54,224 nt of DNA from JAIRVZ01 sp031553755 (GCA_031553755.1 JAVBKZ010000050.1:1-54224), one strand, 5' to 3'; shown: positions 8,325 to 16,785, counted from the stretch's first letter. Made by a program: numbers and translations. Notes: generated by a model from the letters alone, not told the origin.

Positions 8325-8458
8325 GTAATTTATTTTTCAAAATTCTATTTTATATAACTTAAAAACATACAGTAAAATATTCAGAGTTAATTACTATTTT
8401 TGTCAGTTTATTTTGAAGTTATCTTGACTTTTTACAAAAGATATAAAATGATAAATTT

Positions 8459-8556
8459 TAAACACTGAGTTGCACGGAGTAATTATTCACAAGGTAGATT
8501 TATATATAAGAGACGGGATACTTCGTGAAATAAACTCCTTTCACTCCGTGTTTAAT
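8459..8556 (-). repeat. Dispersed repeat, CGGAGT family, copy 1
   Basis: On the minus strand this reads AACACGGAGTGAAAGGAGTT, TATTTCACGAAGTATCCC and later GAATAATTACTCCGTGCAAC. The same order of words occurs on the plus strand at 45583-45684. It also has inverted ends (CACGGAGT and ACTCCGTG), so it can fold back on itself. It lies between the divergent prs and CDF transporter genes. Confidence 0.65.
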
Positions 8557-8618
8557 AAAAAGTCGAAACGAATTCTTTTGCAATTTATGCGTTAAATTTA
8601 GGCTTGTTGGTTTGAAAT

Positions 8619-9536
8619 ATGGATAATCGGAAAAAAGTTTTAATCAAAGCTTCATGGGTAAGTATCATAGGCAATGCGGTATTGTCTTTACTTAAAATTA
8701 TTGTAGGAGCTTTTGCGGGAAGTTTGGCCGTTTTAGGCGATGGTATTGATTCGGCAACCGATGTTGTGATTTCATTAGTAACTTTGTTTACCGCAAAAAT
8801 TGTAAGTCGTCCTCCTAACTCGAAATATGCTTTCGGATATGAAAAGGCCGAAGATATCGCGACCAAAGTTCTCTCGTTTATAATCTTTTTTGCCGGTTTA
8901 CAGATGCTTATATCAACAGGAAAAAGTATTATTTTTGTTGAACCTCGTGAATTACCCAATCCAATTGTTATTTATGTTACTATTTTTTCGATAGTTGGCA
9001 AATTGTTATTAGCTTATTACCAATTCAGGCAAGGAAAAAAAGTAGAAAGTTCGATGTTAATTGCCAATGCCAAAAACATGCGCAACGACGTGATTATTTC
9101 AGGAGGCGTACTACTGGGATTATTTTTCACTTTTATTTTGAAAATGCCGATACTTGACTCTATTACCGGATTATTGATTAGTATTTATATTATTAAGTCA
9201 TCAATCGGAATATTTATGGAATCGAATGTGACATTAATGGATGGTGTGAAAGATCCTTCGGTTTACCAAACAATATTCGAAGCGGCGGAACGTGTATCCG
9301 GAGTAAGTAATCCGCACCGGGTAAGATCGCGGCAAATAGGAAATTTATATATGATTGATTTGGATATTGAAGTTGATGGTAATATGACATTAAAGGAAGC
9401 CCACGATATCGCCCACCAGGTAGAAAAAAGCATACGGGATTCCGTTGAAAATGTATACGATATTGTTGTACACGTTGAGCCCGAAGGCTGTTATCATTCG
9501 AAAGAAAAATTCGGGGTCAATCCGGAGATGTTGTAA
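8619..9536 (+). CDS. Cation diffusion facilitator (CDF) family metal exporter
   Basis: The 305-residue protein has the CDF plan: six predicted membrane helices and a C-terminal cytoplasmic ferredoxin-like domain (LYMIDLDIEVDGNMTLKEAH, then VYDIVVHVEPEG). The metal site in helix 2 is D44-x3-D48 (GDGIDSATD), matching the two aspartates of YiiP. In helix 5 the usual His-x3-Asp reads Asn153-x3-Asp157 (NMRND), so the site is D-D-N-D, not D-D-H-D. Loss of the histidine argues against a plain zinc exporter and fits manganese or iron, but that is inference. It stands alone, convergent with miaA. Confidence 0.9.
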   Translation: MDNRKKVLIKASWVSIIGNAVLSLLKIIVGAFAGSLAVLGDGIDSATDVVISLVTLFTAKIVSRPPNSKYAFGYEKAEDIATKVLSFIIFFAGLQMLISTGKSIIFVEPRELPNPIVIYVTIFSIVGKLLLAYYQFRQGKKVESSMLIANAKNMRNDVIISGGVLLGLFFTFILKMPILDSITGLLISIYIIKSSIGIFMESNVTLMDGVKDPSVYQTIFEAAERVSGVSNPHRVRSRQIGNLYMIDLDIEVDGNMTLKEAHDIAHQVEKSIRDSVENVYDIVVHVEPEGCYHSKEKFGVNPEML

Positions 9537-9571
9537 ACATTGAGTAGAGGGAGGAAGATAGAGAATTAGGA

Positions 9572-10480
9572 TTATACTGATTTTTCCAAAATTTCGATTA
9601 TTTTGTTTTTCTCATCGGGATGAAACCACTTAATTCCAGTATCTTTTTTGAACCAGGTCATTTGTTTACGGGAATAAATCCGTGAGTTTTGCTTAATTTT
9701 TTCAATAGCGAAATCCAATGCGCATGTACCGTCAAAATATTGAAATAGTTCTTTGTAACCGACTGTATTGAGTGAATTGTGGCGGCGGAAAGGATAAAAC
9801 CGGCGGGCCTCTTCTAATAAACCCGATTTCATCATTTCTTCCACTCTCAGATTAATTCGGTCATATAACTCTTCTCTATCACGCTGTAATCCTATTTTAA
9901 CGATATTAAACGGACGTTCTTTCTTCTTTCCTGTACGAAGTTCAGAATATGGCTTACCGGTCATTAAACAAACTTCCAGGGCATGAATTACCCGTTTGTA
10001 ATTTTTCAAATCAACTTGATTATAAAAAACAGGATCGAGCATTTTCAATTGATTGCGTATTGGTTCTAAGCCTTCTTTTTCGTATTGATTGTATAAATCT
10101 TTCCGTAAATCTTCATCTATGGTGGGAATTTCATCAATTCCTTTGCAAACGGCATCGATATACATCATCGAACCTCCTGTCATCAGGATTGTGTTTTTTG
10201 TTTTGAAGAGTTTTTCAAGAAGTAACATAACGTCTTCCTCAAATTGACTGGCACTGTAATAGTCTGTCAATTCATGAGTAGCTATAAAATAATGTTTTAC
10301 ACGTTGAAGTTGGAATTCAGAAGGAGCGGCGGTTCCGATAGTCAGGTCTTTGTAGAGTTGGCGAGAATCGCATGATATAATTGGAGAATTGAGCCTTTCA
10401 GCCAGTTCCAGGCTCAATTCTGTTTTTCCTACACCTGTTGGTCCAAGTAAAACGACAAGTGATTTGTTAATATGAGTCAT
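9572..10480 (-). CDS. miaA: tRNA dimethylallyltransferase
   Basis: MiaA adds the dimethylallyl group to A37 of tRNAs that read UNN codons. The 302-residue sequence shows the P-loop GPTGVGKT (residues 13-20), SCDSRQLYKDLTIGTAAPS (substrate and Mg binding), the conserved LMTGGSMMYIDAV segment and KQMTWFKKD near the C-terminus. The start ATG at 10480 overlaps the end of the upstream gene (10467-11030) by 14 bases. It is therefore the last gene of the leftward lpxD-lpxC-lpxA group or of a sub-operon beginning after the 150-bp inserted element. Confidence 0.97.
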   Translation of the reverse strand: MTHINKSLVVLLGPTGVGKTELSLELAERLNSPIISCDSRQLYKDLTIGTAAPSEFQLQRVKHYFIATHELTDYYSASQFEEDVMLLLEKLFKTKNTILMTGGSMMYIDAVCKGIDEIPTIDEDLRKDLYNQYEKEGLEPIRNQLKMLDPVFYNQVDLKNYKRVIHALEVCLMTGKPYSELRTGKKKERPFNIVKIGLQRDREELYDRINLRVEEMMKSGLLEEARRFYPFRRHNSLNTVGYKELFQYFDGTCALDFAIEKIKQNSRIYSRKQMTWFKKDTGIKWFHPDEKNKIIEILEKSV

Positions 10481-11030
10481 CGTAGGGATTACCTCCGGAA
10501 AAATTATCTAATCCGTCAAAACCGTCTTGGTCGAGTTCATCCATATCATATTCATTATCTCCATAAAAATCTTCTCCTAAATCAACATTGGATTGAGATA
10601 ACGATTGTTCGAAATCTTCGAATGACGACACTTGCGCGGGAGGATTTCCTGTTGATTTGATACAAACAGGTTTATTTTGCGTTTTTCCCGGAACAATTTC
10701 GCTCAATTCCATGAAAAAAGCTCTTTCGGTAAGATATTCAAAAACATAAATAAATTTTTGTTTTTCTTCTTCAAGCCCTTCACTTAAGCGGGTTGTTTCC
10801 ATTATATAACTGTCTTCTTCCGGATTTGTATCCATTTCTATCAAAGTAATTTCCGTAAGTTTAGCCCAGTCGTCATCACAAATAAAAAAAGAAGCGGGTT
10901 GGTCTTTGGCATATCCCACAGAATCAAGAATCGCGTTGTGCAAATCAAGAAACGTAGCTTCTGAGTCGATTGTAATTACTCTTTTGAAATCATCGACTTC
11001 GTCTGATAACATTATAATTTTATAAATCAT
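10467..11030 (-). CDS. pRiA4b ORF-3-like (IS1096 TnpR-related) protein with acidic tail
   Basis: This 187-residue protein resembles the plasmid pRiA4b ORF-3 / IS1096 passenger family. It has the typical start FKRVITIDSEATFLDLHNAI, the FFICDDDW segment and KFIYVFEY. Despite the family name it is a chromosomal gene commonly seen near miaA in Bacteroidetes (general knowledge), not evidence of a transposon. The last 60 residues are strongly acidic (DLGEDFYGDNEYDMDELDQD). It overlaps miaA by 14 bases. The 150-bp inverted-repeat element ends 21 bases upstream of its start and probably occupies its promoter or leader. Function unknown. Confidence 0.75.
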   Translation of the reverse strand: MIYKIIMLSDEVDDFKRVITIDSEATFLDLHNAILDSVGYAKDQPASFFICDDDWAKLTEITLIEMDTNPEEDSYIMETTRLSEGLEEEKQKFIYVFEYLTERAFFMELSEIVPGKTQNKPVCIKSTGNPPAQVSSFEDFEQSLSQSNVDLGEDFYGDNEYDMDELDQDGFDGLDNFSGGNPYDDSY

Positions 11031-11050
11031 GAATTATATAATTATTTATA

Positions 11051-11200
11051 ATGAGTATCCGTTATACTACCTAATCGCTCTGTCATCCTGAACTTGATTC
11101 AGGATCTTTTAATGAATTGCTGATTATCAATAGATTGCGGGTCAAGCCCGCAATGACAAATTAGGGTTTTAATTTGTTAGGTAAAATAACGGATACTCAT
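11051..11200. mobile_element. 150-bp non-coding element with terminal inverted repeats (MITE-like), complete copy
   Basis: The ends are exact 15-bp inverted repeats (ATGAGTATCCGTTAT and ATAACGGATACTCAT), extending to 22 of 24 matching positions. Two hairpins lie inside: CCTGAACTTGATTCAGG and ATTGCGGGTCAAGCCCGCAAT. A possible 9-base target duplication ATTATTTAT occurs at 11041-11049 and 11201-11209, though the sequence there is AT-rich. The first 131 bases match 54094-54224 with two differences. It sits 5 bases after the lpxA stop codon and has no coding capacity, so movement would need a transposase supplied in trans. Confidence 0.8.
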
Positions 11201-11205
11201 ATTAT

Positions 11206-11985
11206 TTATTCCAAATACCCTCTCACTATTCCTCGCTTGGAACTATTGATAAATGTTAATATATTTTCTTTTTCTTTTGAATCGGGAAGTTGCGATTCTA
11301 TATATTTTACAGCCTCGGAGTTATTCATTCCCGATTGATACAATGCCCTGTAAATTTCTTGTATCGAGCTGATTTGTTCGTTTGAAAATCCTTTTCTCCG
11401 AAGCCCAACGATGTTTAGTCCTGAAAATGAAATAGGTTCACGTCCGGCTATAATATATGGAGGAATATCTTTTCCTAATCTTGAACCTCCTTGTATCATC
11501 ACATGTTGCCCAATGCGTGAAAATTGATGAACCAAAACTCCGCCACTCAAGATAGCGGAATCATCGACCTCTACTTCTCCCGCTAACTGCGAAGCGTTTC
11601 CAACAATTATATTATCTTTCAGGATGCAATCGTGTGCAATGTGAGAATAAGCCATCAATAAACAGTTGTTTCCAATTATGGTTTGTCCTTTAGCCGCTGT
11701 TCCCCTGTTAATAGTCACACATTCTCTTACAGTTGTATTATCTCCGATCAAACACAAAGAATTTTCTCCTTGAAATTTAAGATCTTGCGGAATTCCTGAA
11801 ATGACAGCTCCGGGAAAAATCCGGCAATTTTTACCGATTCTCGCACCTTCCATAATCACCGCGTTTGGATAAATGTAAGAATTGTCTCCAATTTCTACAT
11901 TTTTTTCAATTGTCACAAACGGACTTATGGTTACATTATTTCCGATAATAGCATCGGGATGAACGCATGAAAGCGGATTATTCAT
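11206..11985 (-). CDS. lpxA: Acyl-ACP--UDP-N-acetylglucosamine O-acyltransferase
   Basis: LpxA carries out the first step of lipid A synthesis, moving a hydroxyacyl chain from ACP to UDP-GlcNAc. The protein is a left-handed beta-helix built of hexapeptide repeats (IGNNVTISPFVTIEKNVEIG and so on). The catalytic histidine region is YSHIAHDC, and the C-terminal helical domain contains GLNIVGLRRKGFS. ATG at 11985 (MNNPLSCVHPDA) is preferred: the frame extends to a TTG at 12009 that would overlap lpxC, but family members begin near MNNPL and the ATG has an A-rich leader. It lies 7 bases after lpxC-fabZ, in the same operon. Confidence 0.96.
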   Translation of the reverse strand: MNNPLSCVHPDAIIGNNVTISPFVTIEKNVEIGDNSYIYPNAVIMEGARIGKNCRIFPGAVISGIPQDLKFQGENSLCLIGDNTTVRECVTINRGTAAKGQTIIGNNCLLMAYSHIAHDCILKDNIIVGNASQLAGEVEVDDSAILSGGVLVHQFSRIGQHVMIQGGSRLGKDIPPYIIAGREPISFSGLNIVGLRRKGFSNEQISSIQEIYRALYQSGMNNSEAVKYIESQLPDSKEKENILTFINSSKRGIVRGYLE

Positions 11986-11992
11986 TATCTTA

Positions 11993-13378
11993 TTATTTAT
12001 TTTTGACAATTTGAGCCATGAATTCGGCTTCGCAAACTACTTTTTCTCCAACAAATACATGTCCTTTCATATTGGCTATTCCTCGTCTTATTCCCGTTAA
12101 TAATTCCAGTTTAAGGATTAAAGTATCTCCGGGAACTACTTTTTGACGGAATTTCACATTATCTATTTTAAGAAAATAAGTAGAATAACGATGAGGTTCA
12201 TCCACACCGTTTAATACTAACAATCCTCCTGTTTGAGCCATGGCTTCAACTAATAAAACTCCCGGCATTACGGGTTCTTCCGGAAAATGTCCTTGGAAAA
12301 ATGGTTCGTTTACAGATACGTTTTTAAGTCCGACAATATAATTATCTCCAATTTCTATAATTTTTTCAACCAAAAGGAACGGATAACGGTGCGGTAACAA
12401 TTCTTTTATCCGGTTTATTTCCATATAAGGAGTGTTGTTGGGGTCATAAACAGGCGCTTGCACTTCATTGGTTTTTATGTCTTTCCTTATAAGGCGCGCG
12501 AATTTATTATTGATTTTATGCCCGGGACAAGTAGCGATAATCCTTCCTTTAATAGGTTTTCCGATCAAAGCCATATCTCCTATCACATCCAATAGTTTAT
12601 GCCTGGCCGGTTCGTTAGGAAACTTCAAGGGATTGTTCATGATGTATCCCAATTGTGTCGCGTCTTTGTGAGGAACTGCCATTTTATCTGCTAATTGATC
12701 GAAACGTTCCTGACTGATTTGACGTTCGTAAATGACAATAGCATTATCTAAATCTCCTCCCTTGATAAGATTATTTTGCAATAAAGGTTCTATTTCTCTT
12801 ACAAAAACAAAGGTACGGCAAGAGGCGACTTCATTTTTAAAATCTTTCAAATCTTCAAGTACAGCATATTGATTATCAAGAAAAACAGAATCAAAAGAAA
12901 TAAGAGCGCTTACACAAAATTTATCATCAGGAAGGATAACAATCGAAGAACCCGTTTCCGAATCTTTGATTTCAATTTTCTTTTTGACTATATAAAAATC
13001 CCTGTCGGCAGATTGTTTTTCTAATCCGATCCTTTCTATTTCGTTAGAATAAACGACGGCGCTTCCATCTAAAATAGGAAATTCGGGCGCGTCGACTTCA
13101 ATCAGGCAATTATCAACGCCGTATGCGTATAAGGCAGCCAAGGCGTGTTCTACGGTACTTACTTGCACTCCGTTTTTCGAAAGGACAGTTCCCCTTTGAG
13201 TTCCTGTCACATTTTCGGCAAGAGCTTCAATGATAGGTTCGCCTTCTACATCTATTCTTTTAATTTTATAACCATGGTTCTCCGGAGCCGGATTGAATGT
13301 GATTTTAATATCTACTCCTGTATGCAATCCTTTTCCTTCTAAGGAAAAACTTTCTTTTAACGTATGTTGTTTAGACAT
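11993..13378 (-). CDS. lpxC: Bifunctional UDP-3-O-acyl-GlcNAc deacetylase / 3-hydroxyacyl-ACP dehydratase (LpxC-FabZ fusion)
   Basis: The 461 residues hold two enzymes. The N-terminal part, to about residue 310, is LpxC, the zinc deacetylase of lipid A synthesis: the first zinc ligand is in VSTVEHALAAL and the second and third in HKLLDVIGDMALIG. The C-terminal part, about 315-461, is FabZ: INRIKELLPHRYPFLLVEKI and the active-site segment GHFPEEPVMPGVLLVEAMAQ. The fusion is typical of Bacteroidetes and couples lipid A synthesis with fatty-acid elongation, which compete for hydroxyacyl-ACP. It lies between lpxD (33-base gap) and lpxA (7-base gap). Confidence 0.97.
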   Translation of the reverse strand: MSKQHTLKESFSLEGKGLHTGVDIKITFNPAPENHGYKIKRIDVEGEPIIEALAENVTGTQRGTVLSKNGVQVSTVEHALAALYAYGVDNCLIEVDAPEFPILDGSAVVYSNEIERIGLEKQSADRDFYIVKKKIEIKDSETGSSIVILPDDKFCVSALISFDSVFLDNQYAVLEDLKDFKNEVASCRTFVFVREIEPLLQNNLIKGGDLDNAIVIYERQISQERFDQLADKMAVPHKDATQLGYIMNNPLKFPNEPARHKLLDVIGDMALIGKPIKGRIIATCPGHKINNKFARLIRKDIKTNEVQAPVYDPNNTPYMEINRIKELLPHRYPFLLVEKIIEIGDNYIVGLKNVSVNEPFFQGHFPEEPVMPGVLLVEAMAQTGGLLVLNGVDEPHRYSTYFLKIDNVKFRQKVVPGDTLILKLELLTGIRRGIANMKGHVFVGEKVVCEAEFMAQIVKNK

Positions 13379-13411
13379 ATTTGTTTACATTAATTTATAA
13401 GCAAGTGAATA

Positions 13412-14467
13412 TTATGATTCACCGTTTATCGTTTTTTTAAGACTTTCTATTTCTTTTTGAAGTTGGTTGAGCGTCCTGTACATGTCGGGCAATTTCGGGA
13501 AAATAATGCTCGAACGGAAGAAGTTTTTTACTTCAATCGCCGGACTTCCAATGAGCGACTTTCCATCTTCAATATTACTGATAATTCCCGATTGCGCTCC
13601 GATATTTACCCTATCTCCTATTTTGATATGTCCTCCCAATCCGACTTGCCCTCCAATCATACAATTACGGCCTATTTTGGTCGAACCTGAGATTCCTACT
13701 TGCGCTGCCATCCCTGTGTTTTCTCCAACTTCTACATTGTGCGCGATTTGAATCAGGTTATCTAACTTAACTCCCGAACGGATTATGGTAGAATCCATAA
13801 CAGCCCTGTCTATCGTCGTATTCGCGCCAATTTCTACATCATCTTCGATAACGACATTTCCCAATTGGGGAATTTTTTTGTATTTATCTCCTTCGGTCGC
13901 GAATCCAAAGCCGTCAGAACCAATCACAGCGCCGGCATGAATAATGCAATTTGTTCCAACTTTGCAGTTTTCGTAAATCTTAACTCCTGAATAAATAACC
14001 GTATTATCTCCGATTTCCACATCATCGCCAATGAAAGCTTGCGAATAGATTGATACATTTTTTCCTAATTTGACATTTTCACCAATATATGCAAACGCGC
14101 CTACGTATACAGTTTCCAGATCAACTTGTGCTGAAGAACTGATAAATGACATTGGCTCAATGCCTCGTTTTTTATTTTTTGTTTGATCAACTAAGTTCAA
14201 AAGAATCGCCAATGCCGAATATGCATTGGGGACGCGAATCAATGTCAGAGAAACAGGAAGCGGTTTTTCGGGAACGAAATCATTGTTGACCAATGCAATA
14301 CTTGCTTTTGTTTCATAAATATGAGACGCATACTTTAAATTAGCAAGAAAAGTAAGAGTTCCGGGTTTCCCTTCTTCAATCTTAGAAAAATTGTTAACCT
14401 TCACATCCGAATCGCCTTCTATTATTCCACCAAGAATATCGGCAATCTGCTTTGCATTGAACACCAT
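13412..14467 (-). CDS. lpxD: UDP-3-O-(3-hydroxyacyl)glucosamine N-acyltransferase
   Basis: LpxD adds the second acyl chain to the glucosamine precursor of lipid A. The 351-residue protein has the N-terminal uridine-binding domain (GGIIEGDSDVKVNNFSKIEE, GTLTFLANLKYASHIYET), a run of hexapeptide repeats, the catalytic histidine segment NLIQIAHNVEVG, and a C-terminal helix (MYRTLNQLQKEIESLKKTI). It is the first gene of the leftward lpx operon. Upstream of its start at 14467 comes an AT-rich region and then the transposase relic; a GAACTTTG sequence on the minus strand near 14540 is a near match to the -7 box. Confidence 0.97.
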   Translation of the reverse strand: MVFNAKQIADILGGIIEGDSDVKVNNFSKIEEGKPGTLTFLANLKYASHIYETKASIALVNNDFVPEKPLPVSLTLIRVPNAYSALAILLNLVDQTKNKKRGIEPMSFISSSAQVDLETVYVGAFAYIGENVKLGKNVSIYSQAFIGDDVEIGDNTVIYSGVKIYENCKVGTNCIIHAGAVIGSDGFGFATEGDKYKKIPQLGNVVIEDDVEIGANTTIDRAVMDSTIIRSGVKLDNLIQIAHNVEVGENTGMAAQVGISGSTKIGRNCMIGGQVGLGGHIKIGDRVNIGAQSGIISNIEDGKSLIGSPAIEVKNFFRSSIIFPKLPDMYRTLNQLQKEIESLKKTINGES

Positions 14468-14600
14468 GCTGTTATTTTATTAAATTTATTGAAGAATAAA
14501 GTTTTTATGAGTCAAACTTTTTTCCACATTTGGGGGACAAAGTTCGTAAATTATTTTGAATTCGGCAAAAAAATAACAGAAGGGACAGGACAACCGCATT

Positions 14601-14855
14601 TTAATTAGTTAGGATTTTCAACAAATACTCATTATTCCCTCCGGCATCAAGTCTTTTGACTTTCACACTTCTTTTCTTCGATTGTTCATTTTTAATCCGA
14701 TTGAGAGCAATTTGATTAATCAGGGAAAAATTCCGGGCGGTCTACCCGTGAATCGGGCATCTATGTAAAATAATGAATTGGTGATTGCATGTCGTTTTCA
14801 TTAATGAGACCGATTGATGCTTAATTTTTTTTAAACAGATTTTTTAATTTAGATG
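14601..14855 (-). pseudogene. Relic of an ISAs1-type transposase (C-terminal part, frameshifted), copy 1
   Basis: On the minus strand one frame reads NFSLINQIALNRIKNEQSKK, then RSVKVKRLDAGGNNEYLLKI and LTN before a TAA at 14601-14603. This is the typical C-terminus of ISAs1-family transposases. Just upstream the frame is broken by a stop, and MPDSRV, matching the expected preceding segment, is in another frame. The rest of the transposase is absent. About 200 bases of the relic (14655-14853) recur at 18139-18340 in the same orientation. The remaining sequence between lpxD and 15065 is AT-rich and shows only a promoter. Confidence 0.7.
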
Positions 14856-14963
14856 TATCAGCCCTGATTGTGATTTTTTATTTATATATTTTAGATATAA
14901 ATATTTTTTATTAAATTTTAAATTGCTTATTATTATAAAGTTATGATTTTTTATTAATTTTTA

Positions 14964-14995
14964 TTTGTTAAATTAATTATAATAAAATATATTTG
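14964..14995 (+). promoter_or_regulatory. Promoter for the island lipoprotein operon
   Basis: TTTG at 14964-14967 and TATATTTG at 14988-14995 are 20 bases apart, close to the Bacteroidetes -33/-7 arrangement. The box is about 70 bases ahead of the start at 15065. Confidence 0.6.
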
Positions 14996-15064
14996 TCATG
15001 AAATCATGCGCATTGATTCAATTTATTAATTAACACATTAATTAACACACAAAAGTTGTAAATC

Positions 15065-16258
15065 ATGAAAAATCTAAATTTTAAACTGATAAACATTTTA
15101 TTTATCAGTGTTGTTACATTAAGCTGCAACAAAGAGAATGAAGTGGCAAATACTAAAAAAGATAATTTTACCGCAGATTCTTCTAAAAACATTAGTGTAG
15201 ATGACATAAACCTTTCAGAAATCAACAAAGAAGCTTTCGATTATTACTCAAATCTAAAAACTGCAATTTTAGCTACAGGTTCGAATAAAAAAAACTCTTT
15301 GAGAAGTTCAGAAGATGAAGAAAATCCATTAATTGAAAAATTAGAAGAAATTGAAATTATCAAAGAAGAAAATGGCGAACAAATTTCTTTTTTTGATATG
15401 CCAGAAAATTCTCAAATTGATTTCTTGGAAGATTGGTCGTTATTACAAGCTGAAGAAATGAGTCGAAAACTCATAGAAAACCCCGAATTAGAGGAATATT
15501 TAAAAGAACAAAATGAAATTGTTGGAGATGTTTTAGAAGAAGAAACTACAACGTTAAAAAGCACAGAAATATCTCTAGTGAAAGATAATAAAGTATTTTT
15601 TGAAAAAATTAAATCTCGATTGGAAACAAAAAATTCAGAAATTCAACCAGAATTACGTTCCACAATTTCTTCTGAAGATAAAATTTCTTCGGATATCGTG
15701 AAAAATTCATTGATTGCCAATGCGAGAAGAGGAGACTTCCTTTTAGTTTTGCCTAAACATGGACAACCGTGGGCATTTGCAAACCTTTCAAATGATAATT
15801 TTAAAGTAGGGCATGCAGGTATACTTACGTCTACTGTATATTCTTATACTAATTTTCAGCAAGGAATTTCACTTGGAGCTTGGACTAGTGGAGGCGTAAA
15901 GGATGAAAGTATTAATACTTGGAGTGTTCGTTGTTATCTAATGGGTATTCAAAAAGTTTCGTGGAAATGGCAATGGAGAGGATTTAAAAGTAAATTCGTA
16001 AAAACATCGACTCCGGTTTCAAATCCTGGAGCATTGGCAGATTGGGCGAATAAATACAAAGGAAGGGAATATGTCTATTGGTATGAATTTTTAACTGCAA
16101 AATGGGCTGCTCCTTCCCGCTTTACCTGCACTACTTTAGTTTGGTATTGCGCAAACAAGGCGTATGATATCAATATTTCAGATTGGTGGGCTACAATGGT
16201 AAGTCCAAGTGGGGTTTATTTGGATGAAAGTACTTATGTTAGAAAAGAAATAAAATGA
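15065..16258 (+). CDS. Lipoprotein with a permuted papain-like (YiiX/NlpC-P60-like) hydrolase domain
   Basis: The 397-residue product has a lipoprotein signal ending VVTLSC, so it is probably anchored in the outer membrane. Residues 30-200 are acidic and Lys-rich with coiled-coil-like helices. The C-terminal domain, from about residue 215, has the order ARRGDFLL, VGHAGI (His250) and FTCTTLVWYC (Cys355), i.e. histidine before cysteine, as in circularly permuted NlpC/P60 enzymes of the YiiX group. Candidate substrates are peptidoglycan peptides or acyl/amide bonds; the sequence does not decide. It overlaps the next lipoprotein gene by 4 bases (ATGA) and is very AT-rich, in an island bracketed by transposase relics. 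Confidence 0.7.
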   Translation: MKNLNFKLINILFISVVTLSCNKENEVANTKKDNFTADSSKNISVDDINLSEINKEAFDYYSNLKTAILATGSNKKNSLRSSEDEENPLIEKLEEIEIIKEENGEQISFFDMPENSQIDFLEDWSLLQAEEMSRKLIENPELEEYLKEQNEIVGDVLEEETTTLKSTEISLVKDNKVFFEKIKSRLETKNSEIQPELRSTISSEDKISSDIVKNSLIANARRGDFLLVLPKHGQPWAFANLSNDNFKVGHAGILTSTVYSYTNFQQGISLGAWTSGGVKDESINTWSVRCYLMGIQKVSWKWQWRGFKSKFVKTSTPVSNPGALADWANKYKGREYVYWYEFLTAKWAAPSRFTCTTLVWYCANKAYDINISDWWATMVSPSGVYLDESTYVRKEIK

Positions 16259-16701
16259 AAATTATGAAAATGAGCATTTTTTTTGGGCTAACTATTTTTT
16301 TGCTATCAACGTTTCTTTCTTGTGGAGATAAAAAAGAGGAAGAAATGATGAGAGATTTTTATCTTTCTCAAAAACGGGACCCAAATCTTGTTGGTTGGTG
16401 GTTTATAGAAGGTGATTCTGGCCAAGATAAACGTTATCAGGAATTTCAATCAGGAGGTGTTTTGAAAGACGCTTACAGAAAAGAAAGTGATAATAAATTG
16501 TATATCCTAAAATCTGACGAATACTGGTACACCAAAGGTGACACATTAATGATTTATGATTATAACGAAAGTTGGATGTATGGTTCTCGTGAATTTGCTG
16601 TTGGATATAAAATTTCTCAATCAAGAGATTCTTTATTTCTTAGTGATAAGTTTGATAATAACTTTTATTATTGGGGGGTGCGAGTAGAGCAGCCAAAATA
16701 A
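16255..16701 (+). CDS. Small lipoprotein of unknown function
   Basis: The 148-residue protein has a lipoprotein signal peptide (SIFFGLTIFLLSTFLSC) followed by a charged linker. The mature part has several Trp/Tyr residues (GWWFIEGDSGQDKRYQEF, SDEYWYTKGDTLMIYDY) in alternating strands that suggest a small beta-sandwich or lipocalin-like fold. I do not recognise the family. It overlaps the papain-like lipoprotein gene by 4 bases, so the two are translated together and may act as a pair, for example enzyme and inhibitor or immunity partner. That pairing idea is inference. Confidence 0.6.
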   Translation: MKIMKMSIFFGLTIFLLSTFLSCGDKKEEEMMRDFYLSQKRDPNLVGWWFIEGDSGQDKRYQEFQSGGVLKDAYRKESDNKLYILKSDEYWYTKGDTLMIYDYNESWMYGSREFAVGYKISQSRDSLFLSDKFDNNFYYWGVRVEQPK

Positions 16702-16785
16702 TTTTCAGATGCCATAAAATGGTAGTTTATTCGCAGGGTGTCTAAATATAATAAAATTTTGACACCTATTTTAACAGGAAAAAAT

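Noticed and set aside
10467..11030. Transposon-encoded resolvase, as the family name TnpR might suggest
   Set aside because: No serine- or tyrosine-recombinase motif is present. The pRiA4b ORF-3-like family is a common chromosomal neighbour of miaA in this phylum.
11051..11200. Could be a plain rho-independent terminator or attenuator for lpxA
   Set aside because: Two near-identical copies at unrelated places and 24-bp terminal inverted repeats point to a mobile element; terminator activity may be a side effect.
11986..12009. Longer lpxA start at TTG 12009
   Set aside because: It overlaps lpxC by 17 bases and adds eight residues not seen in the family, whereas ATG 11985 has an A-rich leader and begins like known LpxA proteins.
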